From positions 1 to 42,344 of the forward strand of contig JAUIFX010000013.1 of assembly GCA_030429865.1 (NCBI GenBank): a DNA stretch of 42,344 nt, given 5' to 3'. This DNA is from Gammaproteobacteria bacterium. GTDB taxonomy: Bacteria; Pseudomonadota; Gammaproteobacteria; Ga0077536. The notes beneath the pieces are model-generated. The model did not search any database, was not told where the DNA came from, and worked only from the letters and a program-made list of their open reading frames with translations. Shown in pieces: positions 28,068 to 38,251 of this stretch; position 1 is the stretch's first letter; every line of letters begins with the position of its first letter. The position numbers and the translations under genes are program-made.

Positions 28068-30233
28068 ATGCGCCTGTCAGTCCAGATCACCCTGGTGACG
28101 ACCGCGGTCGCCCTGTTCACCACGATCACCGCGGGGATCGTCGCGTATCGTGGGGCGCATGCAAGCGCCGTCGATCGCGCCCTGGCAGCCGCCGAAGCAC
28201 GCGGGCGCCTCGTCGCACAGCAGTTCGAGACGCGGTTGCGCACCCTGCGCGCCGACGCCATCTCGCTGCGCGAAGGCGCTGCCGTCCGCGCCATGCTCGC
28301 CACGCCATCCATGCCATCCACGCCGGCCGGCGGCGGCTGGCCGGACCGTCTCGCGCGCGACTTCGCCGCGCACCTGCAGGCATCACCGGCCTACCGGCGT
28401 ATCCGCCTGCTGGACGAGCACGGGCACGAACGGCTGGGCCTCGATCGCGACACCGCCGGCACGCCGCGGCGCCGCCCGGCAAGCGGCATCGTGGACGCCC
28501 GGGCGCAGCGCCATGTCGCCGCCGGCGAACTCGACGACGGCCGCGTGCACCTCTCCGCGCTTCTGGCCGAAACGGATCCCCGCGCGGAAGCAGCGCTGCC
28601 CGTGCCGCTGCTGCGAGCCGCCACCGCGGTCCGCGCAAGCGACGGTGCGCTGGCCGGCGTCCTCGTCATCGACGACGACCTGCGGCCGCTCGCCGCACGC
28701 CTCGCGGTACTCGACGAGCTGCCCTTCGACCTGACGATTACCGACGCGGACGGCCGCTGCCTGCTGGTGCCGTCGGACTTCGACGAGGCCGCCGCCTCGC
28801 TCGGCTGCGCGGGCCGCGGGAGCGCCGGGCCCGCGCTCGACGCCGCCGCCGACGGACGCACGACGTGGCAAGACGCCGCTGGCGTCGTGCGCTACCTCGC
28901 GGTCGCGCGCGCCGACGTCGGCAGCGGTCCACCGTTGATGATCGTGCAGCAAGCCGACCGCGCGACGCTCGTCGGCGGTGCCAGCGGGCTGACCCGGGCG
29001 ATCCTGCGCAGCGCGGCCGTCATCGTGCTCTTCGCGGTAGCGATCGGCATGCTGCTGGCGCGCTCGGTGGTACGTCCGCTCGAGAGAATGTCGCGCGCAG
29101 TGGCCGGTTTCGCCGGCCGCGGGCGTCTCGAGGCGCCCGCCGGCGGCAGCACCGAGATCGTGCACCTCGGCCGCGCCTTCGAGCAGATGGCGCGCGAGAT
29201 CGACCAGCGTACCGGCCAGCTCGAACGCGACGAGCGGCGCTTCCGCCAGCTCGTCGAACACTCACCGGTCGGCACGCTCGTGGTGGACGGCGATGGTCGC
29301 ATCGTGCTCACCAACAGCCGCGCGGAAACCCTGTTCGGCTACGCGCCGGGAGCGCTGCTCGGCGAGCCCGTCGATCGCCTCGTGCCGAACGACCAGCGCG
29401 AGGCTCACCCGGCCCTGCGCCGTGCTTACGCGGCGCGGCCGACGCCGCGCCCGATGGGTGGCGAGCGCGAGCTGTACGCGCAACGCCGGGACGGCAGCAC
29501 CTTCCCCGTCGAGGTCGCACTCAACCCGCTCGCCGAAGGTGACGGCGCGCACATCGTCGCCTCGATCGTCGACATCACCGAGCGCAAGGCCGCGGCCGAC
29601 TTCATGCACGGCGCACTGCGGGAAAAGGAAGTGCTGCTACGCGAGATCTACCACCGCGTGAAGAACAACCTGCAGACGCTCAGTTCGCTGATCGCACTGC
29701 AACAGCGGCGCGCGCCACCCGGGTTGCCGCGCGAGCTGCTGCGCGACAGCGGCGCGCGCATCCACGCGATGGCGCTCGCCCACGAGATGCTGCATCGCTC
29801 GGACGCCGTCGAAGACGTCGACTTCGCCGCCTACGCGCGCGAACTGTTGCGGCACATCGAAACCGTACACGGCGTCGATGCCGCGCGCATCGAGATCGTC
29901 TGCCACAGCGAACCGTTGCGCCTCGACGTCGACCGCGCGATTCCGCTCGGCCTGATCCTCAACGAGCTCGTCGTCAACAGCCTCAAGCACGCCTTTCCCG
30001 GGTCACGCCGCGGGCGTATCGCGGTAACCCTCGGCCATGATGCCGGGCACGCGTCGCTGACGGTGAGCGACGACGGTATCGGCTGCGACGTCGATCTCGA
30101 GCCCGGCGCCGAACACCTCGGCCGGACGCTGGTGCGCAGCCTGGTCGAGCAACTGGGCGCCGAGCTTCACATGAGCGGCGACGCCGGCACCTCGGTCACC
30201 GTGCGTGTGCCGCTCGAGCCCCGGCCGTCCTAG
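28068..30233 (+). CDS. Membrane sensor histidine kinase (sensor-HAMP-PAS-HisKA_2-HATPase)
   Basis: Two TM segments, PAS region, REIYHRVKNNLQTLSSLIALQ phosphoacceptor, LNELVVNSLKHAFP N-box. Confidence 0.92.
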   Translation: MRLSVQITLVTTAVALFTTITAGIVAYRGAHASAVDRALAAAEARGRLVAQQFETRLRTLRADAISLREGAAVRAMLATPSMPSTPAGGGWPDRLARDFAAHLQASPAYRRIRLLDEHGHERLGLDRDTAGTPRRRPASGIVDARAQRHVAAGELDDGRVHLSALLAETDPRAEAALPVPLLRAATAVRASDGALAGVLVIDDDLRPLAARLAVLDELPFDLTITDADGRCLLVPSDFDEAAASLGCAGRGSAGPALDAAADGRTTWQDAAGVVRYLAVARADVGSGPPLMIVQQADRATLVGGASGLTRAILRSAAVIVLFAVAIGMLLARSVVRPLERMSRAVAGFAGRGRLEAPAGGSTEIVHLGRAFEQMAREIDQRTGQLERDERRFRQLVEHSPVGTLVVDGDGRIVLTNSRAETLFGYAPGALLGEPVDRLVPNDQREAHPALRRAYAARPTPRPMGGERELYAQRRDGSTFPVEVALNPLAEGDGAHIVASIVDITERKAAADFMHGALREKEVLLREIYHRVKNNLQTLSSLIALQQRRAPPGLPRELLRDSGARIHAMALAHEMLHRSDAVEDVDFAAYARELLRHIETVHGVDAARIEIVCHSEPLRLDVDRAIPLGLILNELVVNSLKHAFPGSRRGRIAVTLGHDAGHASLTVSDDGIGCDVDLEPGAEHLGRTLVRSLVEQLGAELHMSGDAGTSVTVRVPLEPRPS

Positions 30234-31006
30234 CGCCCGGTGAACACCGGCGCGCGCTTCTCGACGAATGCGCGCATGGCCTCTTTCGAATCCTCGGTCT
30301 TGCCGAGTTCGCCGGTCATGCTCTGCTCGAAGCGGTAACCGTCGCGCAGGCTCATCTGCTCGATCTGGTTGAGCGCATGCTTGGCGAGCTTCGAGGCAAT
30401 CGGGCTCTTGCCGGCGATTTCCCGCGCGATGGCGAGCGCTTCGTCGAGGAGCTGCTCGGGCGCGGTGCACGCTTCGACCACGCCGAGCCGGTAGAGCTCG
30501 GGGCCGAATACGCGCAGTCCCGTCAGCATCATGCGGCGCAGGCGCGAATGCCCGAACAGGCGTTGCGCGTGGCGGCCGCCGCCGAGCAGGCCGACGTTGA
30601 TCTCCGGCAGACCCAGGCAACCGGTCTCGCTCGCGAGCAGGATGTCGCACGACGCCGCCAGCGCCAGCCCGCCACCGAGAGCCGGGCCGTTGATCGCGGC
30701 GATGACCGGCTTCTGGCACTCCATGATGCTGTGGTAGGCCTCGCGTGCCCGGCGCGAGTTCTGCCAGTGATCGCCGGCCTCGCGTGCCTTGCCGACACGC
30801 TCCTTGATGTCGGCTCCGGCACAGAAGCACTTGCCCTCACCGGTCAGTACGGCAACGCGGATGTCGTCGCGGTCACTGATGGTGTCGAAGGTCCAGGCGA
30901 CCTCCTCGAGCAGGCGCTGGCTGTGCGCGTTGACGGGCGGGTTGGCGAGCTGGACGAGGGCAACGTGGTCCTCGACCAACGCGAGCTTGACGACTTCGGG
31001 GGTCAC
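30230..31006 (-). CDS. Enoyl-CoA hydratase/isomerase family protein
   Basis: GKCFCAGADIKE, GPALGGGLALAASCD, GCLGLPEINVGLLGG; probable GTG start at 31006. Confidence 0.93.
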   Translation of the reverse strand: MTPEVVKLALVEDHVALVQLANPPVNAHSQRLLEEVAWTFDTISDRDDIRVAVLTGEGKCFCAGADIKERVGKAREAGDHWQNSRRAREAYHSIMECQKPVIAAINGPALGGGLALAASCDILLASETGCLGLPEINVGLLGGGRHAQRLFGHSRLRRMMLTGLRVFGPELYRLGVVEACTAPEQLLDEALAIAREIAGKSPIASKLAKHALNQIEQMSLRDGYRFEQSMTGELGKTEDSKEAMRAFVEKRAPVFTGR

Positions 31007-31148
31007 TGTGCGCGTACTCCGGCTGGATGAATGAATGCGAACGGCCAGTGTACGGAATCGCGACACGGCACCGAAAGGCGCCGGGCGGGCGCACGGCCCC
31101 GTGGCCGTTGCAGGTAAACTGTCGGGATCCCGCCTCCGGAGAGCCCTC

Positions 31149-33485
31149 ATGTCCCAGACCGCCCCCGCCCCCGCCGCGATGGAGACCGACCTCGAAACCA
31201 TCGAGATGCTCGCCGCCAGCGCGGCCGACTTCTGCACCCGCTCGCTCGACGTCACCCGTCTGCGTGCCCTGCGCAACGAGGGCGTCGCGCACGACGCCAA
31301 CCTGTGGCGCGAGATGTGCGAGCTCGGCTGGGGCGCGATCGTCGTGCCGGAGGCTGCCGGCGGCCTGCACCTCGGCGCGCAGGCGGTCAACGCGGTGTGC
31401 CGCGAACTCGGCCGCGTCGTCGCGCCCGAACCGATGCTCGAATGCGGCGTCGCCGTCAGCGCCCTGCTGGCTCAGATCGACGGCACTGACGAGCTGCTCG
31501 CGGCGGTCAGCAGCGGCACGCTGCGCCTCGGCGCGGCGCTCGCCGAGGACGGCGAGCTGGCCGGCGGCGCCACGCGCTTCGGCGCCGCCCGCGCCGACGA
31601 TGGCTACCGGCTCAGCGGTGCGCTGCGCCAGGTGCCGCTCGGCGCGACGGCCGATGGCTGGTTGGTGCCGGCCACGCTGGACGGCGAGGCGGCCCTGTTC
31701 CATCTCGTCCCGGGCATGTCCGGGCTCGACGTCGACGTGCTCCCGCAGGCTGACGGCAGCAGTCATGCCACGCTCAGCTGCGACGCGCTGGTGGTTGGCG
31801 CGACCGCCTTGCTCGGACGCGGAGCGGCGGTCGAGAACGCGCTCGGCTACGCGCGCGAACTCGCGCGCCTGGCGACCAGCGCCTACCTGCTGGGGCTTGC
31901 CGAGCGCCTGTTCGACATCACCCTCGACTACCTCAAGACGCGCCAGCAGTTCGGCCGCCCGATCGGCAGCTTCCAGGCCCTGCAGCATCGCGCGGTCGAT
32001 CTCTACATCCAGAAAATCATGGCCGCGGCCGTCGTCGAGGAAGCCGCGCGCACCTTCGACAGCGCCGCCAGCGCCGGCGCCCGCGCGCGCGCGGCGAGCC
32101 GTGCCAAGCATCGCGCCACCGAAGCGGCGCTGCTGATCGCGCGCCAGGCAGTCCAGCTGCACGGCGGCATCGGTTATACCGACGAGTGCGACGTCGGGCT
32201 GTTTCTCAACCGTGCGCTGACTCTGGCCGCGCGCCACGGCAACGCGAGTTTTCATGCCCGGCGCCTGGCCCGGCTGGTGCGCGGCGAGGAAGGCGACGCC
32301 GAAGCTGCCGCCCGGCCGCTGCCCGCGGCGCCCGCCAACGGCGAGTGGGACAGCATCTCCGACGAGGATTTCCGCCGCATCGTGCGCGACTTCTTCGAGC
32401 GCGAATATCCGGCCGAGCTGCGCTACCCGTCGGCGCGCCTGCGCTGGGCGGAGATCCGCGACTGGTACCTGACACTCTCGCGCCAGGGCTGGGTGGCGCC
32501 GGCCTGGCCGGCCGCCCACGGCGGCATGGGGCTGTCGCCGTCGAAGCTGCTCATCTACATCGAGGAACAGGAGCGCTGGGGTGTCGGCCGTGCGCCGGAC
32601 ATGGGTATCCAGATGGTCGGCCCGCTGCTGATCCGTCACGGCACCGAGGCGCAGCGCGCGCGCTACCTGCCCAAGATCCTCTCCGGCGAGAACGTCTGGT
32701 GCCAGGGCTACTCGGAACCCAACGCGGGCTCGGACCTCGCGAGCCTGCGCACCGAGGCGGTGCGAGACGGCGACGAGTTCGTCATCAACGGGCAGAAGAC
32801 CTGGACCACGCTGGCCCAGGACGCGACCCACATGTTCTGTCTCGCCCGTACGTCGAAGGAAGGCAAGCCCCAGCAGGGCATCAGTTTCTTCCTCATCGAT
32901 TTCGCGCAGCCCGGCGTGACGATCCGCCCGATCCGCAACATCGCCGGGCACGAGGAGTTCTGCGAGGTGTTCCTCGACAACGTGCGCGTGCCGGCCGACT
33001 GCCTGGTCGGCGAGCTGAACCAGGGCTGGACCATCGCCAAGGCCCTGCTCGGTTTCGAGCGCATCTTCATCGGCAGCCCCAAGCAATCGCAATACTGCCT
33101 GCAGCGGCTCGAGGTGCTGGCGGCAGCGGCCGGGCTGCTCGAGGACGCGGCCTTCACCGATCGCCTGACCCGGCTCGAGCTCGACGTGCTCGACCTCGAG
33201 ACCACCTACCAGCGCTTCGCCGACATCGTGCGCCGCGGCGAACCCCTCGGCCCGGACGTCTCGCTGCTCAAGATATGGGGCACCGAGACCTTCTCGCGCC
33301 TGTCCGAGCTGATGGTCGAGGCGGCCGGCGCCGACGGCGCGACGCTCGGCCGCCTGGCCTTCGGCGACAGCGCGGTCGACGTGCTGAGCCAGTTCTACAA
33401 CGCCCGCCCGGCGACCATTTACGGCGGCTCGAACGAAATCCAGCGCAACATCATCGCCAAGAACGTGCTCCGGCTGCCCGGCTGA
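31149..33485 (+). CDS. Two-domain fused acyl-CoA dehydrogenase
   Basis: Two successive ACAD modules: first ends RQFGRPIGSFQALQHR...QLHGGIGYTDE; second has GYSEPNAGSDLASL, INGQKTWTT, TIYGGSNEIQRNIIAKNVL. Confidence 0.92.
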   Translation: MSQTAPAPAAMETDLETIEMLAASAADFCTRSLDVTRLRALRNEGVAHDANLWREMCELGWGAIVVPEAAGGLHLGAQAVNAVCRELGRVVAPEPMLECGVAVSALLAQIDGTDELLAAVSSGTLRLGAALAEDGELAGGATRFGAARADDGYRLSGALRQVPLGATADGWLVPATLDGEAALFHLVPGMSGLDVDVLPQADGSSHATLSCDALVVGATALLGRGAAVENALGYARELARLATSAYLLGLAERLFDITLDYLKTRQQFGRPIGSFQALQHRAVDLYIQKIMAAAVVEEAARTFDSAASAGARARAASRAKHRATEAALLIARQAVQLHGGIGYTDECDVGLFLNRALTLAARHGNASFHARRLARLVRGEEGDAEAAARPLPAAPANGEWDSISDEDFRRIVRDFFEREYPAELRYPSARLRWAEIRDWYLTLSRQGWVAPAWPAAHGGMGLSPSKLLIYIEEQERWGVGRAPDMGIQMVGPLLIRHGTEAQRARYLPKILSGENVWCQGYSEPNAGSDLASLRTEAVRDGDEFVINGQKTWTTLAQDATHMFCLARTSKEGKPQQGISFFLIDFAQPGVTIRPIRNIAGHEEFCEVFLDNVRVPADCLVGELNQGWTIAKALLGFERIFIGSPKQSQYCLQRLEVLAAAAGLLEDAAFTDRLTRLELDVLDLETTYQRFADIVRRGEPLGPDVSLLKIWGTETFSRLSELMVEAAGADGATLGRLAFGDSAVDVLSQFYNARPATIYGGSNEIQRNIIAKNVLRLPG

Positions 33486-33616
33486 GCAGCGCCCTGCGCC
33501 CGCGCCGCCGGCGTCCGCCCCGGCGGCCAAACCGGCACGGCGTTTCATCTGTCCGCAACACGCAAGGGGTGTAAGATACGGGGCTCGGTCAACCAGGAAT
33601 CGCTTACGGGGGGAAC

Positions 33617-34486
33617 GTGTCCGAAATCCAATTCGCCACACCACAAACGGTCAAGGAAGCCGTCAAATGCCTGGCCGGCGCCAAGGGCAAGGCCAGGGTA
33701 CTCGCCGGAGGCACCGACCTGCTCGTACAACTGCGCGCAGGCTTCGTGCGTCCCGGCCTCATCGTCGACATCAAGCACATCCCCGAGCTGCGCAAGGTCA
33801 AGCGCGAGGACGGCGGATTCCGCATCGGCGCCGCCGTCTCGGGCGCCGAACTCGGCGCCAACGCCGCGGTCAAGAAGGCCTGGCCGGGCGTCGTCGAAGG
33901 CCTCGAGCTGATCGGCTCGACGCAGATCCAGGGCCGCGCCTCGCTCGGCGGCAACCTGTGCAACGGCTCACCCGCGGCCGACAGCGTGCCGGCCCTGATC
34001 GCGGCCGCTGCGACCTGCCACATCGCCGGCCCCAAGGGCACGCGCGAGGCCAAGGTCGAGGACATCGTCAGCGGTCCGGGCAAAACGACCCTGAAGCCGG
34101 GCGAATTCGTCGTCAGCTTCTTCCTGCCCAAGCGTCCCAAGCGTTCGGGCGACGCCTACCTGCGGCTCATTCCGCGGACCGAGATGGACATCGCCGTGGT
34201 CGGCGCCGGCGTCAGCCTGGCGCTGGATTCGAAAGGCGTCTGTACCGAGGCGCGTGTCGCCCTCGGCGCCGTCGCGCCCAAGGCCGTGCTGGTCAAGGCG
34301 GCCGGTAAAGCCCTCGTCGGCACCAAGGTCGACGACGCCGCGCTCGAAGCGATGGCGGCAGCCTGTCGCGACGCCTGCAAGCCGATCGACGACAAGCGCG
34401 GCACCGTCGCGTACCGCACCAAGGTGGCCGGGGTTCTCGCCCAGCGCGCCGCCCGCATCGCGCTCGCGCGCGCCACCGGAGAATGA
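33617..34486 (+). CDS. Xanthine dehydrogenase-family FAD-binding subunit (CoxM-like)
   Basis: VLAGGTDLLVQLRAG, GRASLGGNLCNGSPAADSVPAL; GTG start with GGGGGGAAC upstream. Confidence 0.92.
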   Translation: MSEIQFATPQTVKEAVKCLAGAKGKARVLAGGTDLLVQLRAGFVRPGLIVDIKHIPELRKVKREDGGFRIGAAVSGAELGANAAVKKAWPGVVEGLELIGSTQIQGRASLGGNLCNGSPAADSVPALIAAAATCHIAGPKGTREAKVEDIVSGPGKTTLKPGEFVVSFFLPKRPKRSGDAYLRLIPRTEMDIAVVGAGVSLALDSKGVCTEARVALGAVAPKAVLVKAAGKALVGTKVDDAALEAMAAACRDACKPIDDKRGTVAYRTKVAGVLAQRAARIALARATGE

Positions 34487-34496
34487 GGCAAGCACG

Positions 34497-34973
34497 ATGG
34501 CCAAACACCACGTCACCACCACCATCAACGGCGACCCGGCCGAATTCCTCTGCGAGACGCAGCAGACCCTGCTCGACTGCCTGCGTGACGAACTCGGCCT
34601 GACCGGCAGCAAGGAAGGCTGCGCATCCGGCGACTGCGGCGCCTGCAGCGTGATGCTCGACGGGCGCCTCGTGTGCGCCTGCCTCGTGCTCGGCGTGGAA
34701 GCCGAGGGCGCCACGATCGAGACCATCGAGGGCGTCGCCCAGGGCGACGAACTGCACCCGCTGCAGAAGCACTTCCTCGAGGACGCCGCGCTGCAGTGCG
34801 GCGTGTGCACGCCGGGCTTCATCGTCGCGGCCAAGGCGCTGCTCGAACACAACCCCGACCCCACCGAGACCGAGGCCCGCTACTGGTTGGCGGGCAACCT
34901 GTGCCGCTGCACCGGTTACGACAAGATCATCAAGGCCGTGATGAATGCCGCGGCCGAAATGCGAGGAGCATGA
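34497..34973 (+). CDS. (2Fe-2S)-binding subunit of molybdenum hydroxylase (CoxS-like)
   Basis: [16 protein letters not shown] and [17 protein letters not shown]...[11 protein letters not shown]. Confidence 0.95.
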   Translation: MAKHHVTTTINGDPAEFLCETQQTLLDCLRDELGLTGSKEGCASGDCGACSVMLDGRLVCACLVLGVEAEGATIETIEGVAQGDELHPLQKHFLEDAALQCGVCTPGFIVAAKALLEHNPDPTETEARYWLAGNLCRCTGYDKIIKAVMNAAAEMRGA

Positions 34974-34976
34974 GCC

Positions 34977-37265
34977 ATGGGTAACGAAGAAGATATCGGC
35001 AAGATCATCGATTACAGCGGGCGCGAGTTCCAGTACATCGGCAAGCGCACCATCCGCCCCGACGGCGTCGACAAGGTCACCGGCCGCGCCAACTTCGGCG
35101 CCGACTTCACCGTCAACGGCATGATCCACGGCCGCGTCGTGCGCAGCCCGCACGCGCACGCGAAGATCAAGAAAATCAATGTCGACAAGGCGCTCAAGCT
35201 CGACGGCGTGAAAGCCGTGATCACGGGCAAGGACTTCCCCGAGATCGACATCAACGACAAGGCCGTGGGCGAAGTCGTGGTCAGCTACTACGACATGGCG
35301 CACAACATCATCGCGCGCGACAAGGTGTACTACGACGGTCACGCCGTCGCCGCGGTCGCCGCGACCACGCCGGACATCGCCGAGAAGGCGGCCAAGCTGA
35401 TCGAGGTCGAGTACGACGTCCTCAAGCCCGTGATGACGGCCGCCCAGGCGATGAAGAAGAACGCCCCCGTGCTGCACAAGCACATCCACACGGCGGGCGT
35501 CGAACCCGCGCCCGAGAAGCCGTCCAACGTCGCCAGCCGCACCGAGTTCAAGCTCGGCGACCCGGCGGCGGGCTTCGCCGACGCCGATGTCATCGTCGAG
35601 CGCGAGTTCTCGACGCAGACCGTGCACCAGGGCTACATCGAGCCGCACGCCTGCTGCGCGAGCATTTCCGCCGATGGCAACACCAACATCTGGTGCTCGA
35701 GCCAGGGCCAGTTCATGGTCCGCGCCTACACGGCCAAGATCTGCGGCATGGAAACCTCCAAGGTCAAGGTCATTCCGGCCGAGATCGGCGGCGGCTTCGG
35801 CGGCAAGACGGTCGTCTACCTCGAGCCGCTCGCGGTGATGCTGGCGAAGAAGGCCGGCCGCCCGGTCAAGATGGTGATGACCCGCGACGAAGTGCTGCGC
35901 GCCACCGGTCCGACCTCGGGCGGTACCGCGCGGGCCAGGATCGGCGCGAAGAAGGACGGCACCATCGTTGCCGGTGAACTCGAACTGGTCTACGAGGCCG
36001 GCGCCTATCCCGGTTCCCCGGTAGCACTCGGCTGCATGACCGGCTTTGCGCCCTACGACATCAAGAACGTCTCCTGCGTCGGCTGGGACGTTCTCGTCAA
36101 CCGGCCCAAGGCTGCCGCCTACCGCGCGCCCGGCGCGCCGGTCGCCGCCTTCGGTGTCGAATGCACGCTCGACGTGCTGGCCGAAGAGCTCGGCATGTGC
36201 CCGCTCGAACTGCGCATGAAGAACGCCGCGGTGGAAGGCACGCAGGCGCCCTACGGCGTCAAGTTCAACCGCATCGGCTACAAGGAAACCCTGGAAGCGG
36301 CCAAGGCACACCCGCACTGGAGTGCCCCGCTAGGCCCCAACCAGGGCCGCGGCATTGCCTCCGGCTTCTGGTTCAACATCGGCGGTACTTCGAGCGCCGA
36401 GGTCATGGTCAACGAGGACGGTACCGTCATCGTCGCCACCGGCAACCCGGACATCGGCGGCTCGCGCGCCTCCATGGCACTGATGGCGGCCGAGGTGCTC
36501 GGCATCGACGTCGCGCGCATCAAGCCGCTCGTCGCCGACACCGAGTCGGTGCCGTTCTCGATGCTGACCGGCGGCTCGCGCGTCACCTTCGCGACCGGCA
36601 AGGCGGTCATCGAGGCGGCCCAGGACGCGGTCAACGATCTCAAGCGCCGCGCGGCCAAGATCTGGGACGTCGACGTCGACCAGGTCGAATGGGAGAACGG
36701 CCAGGCGGTGTGCATCGAGTCGACCCAGCACAAGCCGCTCAGCATCGCGGCCATCGCGGCCAAGGCCGACAAGACCGGCGGCGCGATCAGCGGGCGCGCC
36801 AACATCAACGCAACCGGCGCGGGCCCGGGCTTCGGCACGCATATCTGCGACGTCGAAGTCGACCCGGAGACCGGGTACGTCACGGTGCTGCGCTACACCG
36901 CCATCCAGGATGTCGGCAAGGCCATCCATCCGAGCTACGTCGAGGGCCAGCTGCAGGGCGGTGCCGTGCAGGGTATCGGCTGGGCGCTCAACGAGGAGTA
37001 CGTCTACAGCGAGGACGGGCGCCTGCTGAACACCGGCTTCCTCGATTACCGCATGCCGGTGGCGTCGGACCTGCCGATGATCGACACCGTCGTCGTCGAG
37101 GTGCCCAACCCCGGGCATCCCTACGGCGTGCGCGGCGTCGGCGAGACGCCCATCGTGCCGCCGCTAGCGGCAGTGGCCAACGCCGTGTCGCATGCCATCG
37201 GCAAGCGTGTCACGGACCTGCCGCTGTCGCCGCCGCGCCTGCTCGCGGTCATCGACGGCAAGTAG
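34977..37265 (+). CDS. Molybdopterin-binding xanthine dehydrogenase-family large subunit
   Basis: [85 protein letters not shown]. Confidence 0.94.
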   Translation: MGNEEDIGKIIDYSGREFQYIGKRTIRPDGVDKVTGRANFGADFTVNGMIHGRVVRSPHAHAKIKKINVDKALKLDGVKAVITGKDFPEIDINDKAVGEVVVSYYDMAHNIIARDKVYYDGHAVAAVAATTPDIAEKAAKLIEVEYDVLKPVMTAAQAMKKNAPVLHKHIHTAGVEPAPEKPSNVASRTEFKLGDPAAGFADADVIVEREFSTQTVHQGYIEPHACCASISADGNTNIWCSSQGQFMVRAYTAKICGMETSKVKVIPAEIGGGFGGKTVVYLEPLAVMLAKKAGRPVKMVMTRDEVLRATGPTSGGTARARIGAKKDGTIVAGELELVYEAGAYPGSPVALGCMTGFAPYDIKNVSCVGWDVLVNRPKAAAYRAPGAPVAAFGVECTLDVLAEELGMCPLELRMKNAAVEGTQAPYGVKFNRIGYKETLEAAKAHPHWSAPLGPNQGRGIASGFWFNIGGTSSAEVMVNEDGTVIVATGNPDIGGSRASMALMAAEVLGIDVARIKPLVADTESVPFSMLTGGSRVTFATGKAVIEAAQDAVNDLKRRAAKIWDVDVDQVEWENGQAVCIESTQHKPLSIAAIAAKADKTGGAISGRANINATGAGPGFGTHICDVEVDPETGYVTVLRYTAIQDVGKAIHPSYVEGQLQGGAVQGIGWALNEEYVYSEDGRLLNTGFLDYRMPVASDLPMIDTVVVEVPNPGHPYGVRGVGETPIVPPLAAVANAVSHAIGKRVTDLPLSPPRLLAVIDGK

Positions 37266-37284
37266 GACTGCACGAGGTTCCGCC

Positions 37285-37533
37285 GTGGCGAAGGTCGTCC
37301 TGCCGCTCGAGGTAGCGCGCGCCTTCGCCGACGGCGAGACCGATCACGCGGTCGAGGCGCGCGACGTGCGCGCCCTCGTCCGCGCACTCGAGGAGCGCTT
37401 CCCCGGCATTGCCGAACGCCTCAGCCGCGGCACCGCGGTGGCCGTCGACGGCGAAATCTACCAGGACTGGTTCCTCGAGGAAGTCCGCCCGGACAGCGAG
37501 GTGCGCTTCCTGCCGGCCATCGAGGGCGGCTGA
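37285..37533 (+). CDS. MoaD/ThiS-like sulfur-carrier protein
   Basis: 82-aa ubiquitin-like pattern ending ...DSEVRFLPAIEGG with C-terminal GG; GTG start. Confidence 0.78.
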   Translation: MAKVVLPLEVARAFADGETDHAVEARDVRALVRALEERFPGIAERLSRGTAVAVDGEIYQDWFLEEVRPDSEVRFLPAIEGG

Positions 37534-37553
37534 GCAAACCGGCGGCCAGCACC

Positions 37554-37760
37554 ATGGCACGCGCGCTGATCGCCGCCGGCATCGGGCTCCTCGCGCTCGG
37601 CCTGCTGCTGCATTACGCGCCGTGGACGCTCAACTGGTTCGGGCGCCTGCCAGGCGACATCCGCATCGAGTCGGGCCGCACGCGGGTGTTCGTGCCGCTG
37701 ACCTCGATGCTCGTCGTCAGCGTCGTCGTGAGCCTGCTGCTCTACCTGTTCCGGCGCTGA
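37554..37760 (+). CDS. DUF2905-like small membrane protein
   Basis: 68 aa, two TM helices, LNWFGRLPGDIRIESGRTRVFVPLTSMLVVSVVVSLL. Confidence 0.82.
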   Translation: MARALIAAGIGLLALGLLLHYAPWTLNWFGRLPGDIRIESGRTRVFVPLTSMLVVSVVVSLLLYLFRR

Positions 37761-37820
37761 CCTGCGGCGCGCGGCGCGCCGTGATGACGGCCGCGGCGGC
37801 CGCCGAAGACATCGACCGCC

Positions 37821-38249
37821 TCAACCGCTGCGGCTGACCACGGCGGCCGTCGCGATGAGTTCGTCGAGCAGGGCCAGGCTAGCGCGCGCCGGCCAGGCGA
37901 AGGGATCGAGCACGGCCTTCTCGCCATACTTGAGCAGCAGGGACGGATTCACCCGCGCGGCATTGACATAGCCCATGGTCCAGCCGCCGAAACGGCGCTC
38001 GTCGATCTCCGAGTAGCTCAACAGACGTACCTGCTCGTGGCGATCGTCGCGCACGATCGCGTTGTAGAGCTCGCAGACCTCGTCACGTCCCCCCTCGAGG
38101 ACCTGCATGAACAGCCGGTCGTGGTAGACGAGGATCCCGGTGATGCCGCGTGCCGGGTTGCCTTTCAATGACTGCGCGAGGATCGCGTCGATGACGCTGG
38201 TGCTGAGTGGCGCGGCCGGACGGCTCGCGTAGAGGAGTCGGACGAGCAT
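37821..38249 (-). CDS. BLUF domain photoreceptor protein
   Basis: RLLYAS, NPARGITGILVYHDRLFMQVLEG, FGGWTMGY: Tyr, Asn, Gln and W/M positions expected in BLUF. Confidence 0.9.
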   Translation of the reverse strand: MLVRLLYASRPAAPLSTSVIDAILAQSLKGNPARGITGILVYHDRLFMQVLEGGRDEVCELYNAIVRDDRHEQVRLLSYSEIDERRFGGWTMGYVNAARVNPSLLLKYGEKAVLDPFAWPARASLALLDELIATAAVVSRSG

Positions 38250-38251
38250 GT

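Noticed and set aside
30873-33644. 923-aa - strand ORF
   Set aside because: Antisense of the fused ACAD gene; mirror-codon artefact.
34293-36317. 674-aa - strand ORF
   Set aside because: Antisense of molybdenum hydroxylase genes; Asp/Val/Arg-rich shadow.
33617-37265. Selenium-dependent molybdenum hydroxylase linked to the sel locus
   Set aside because: It is ~8 kb from selA and no yqeB/yqeC-type markers were seen; labile-selenium use cannot be inferred.
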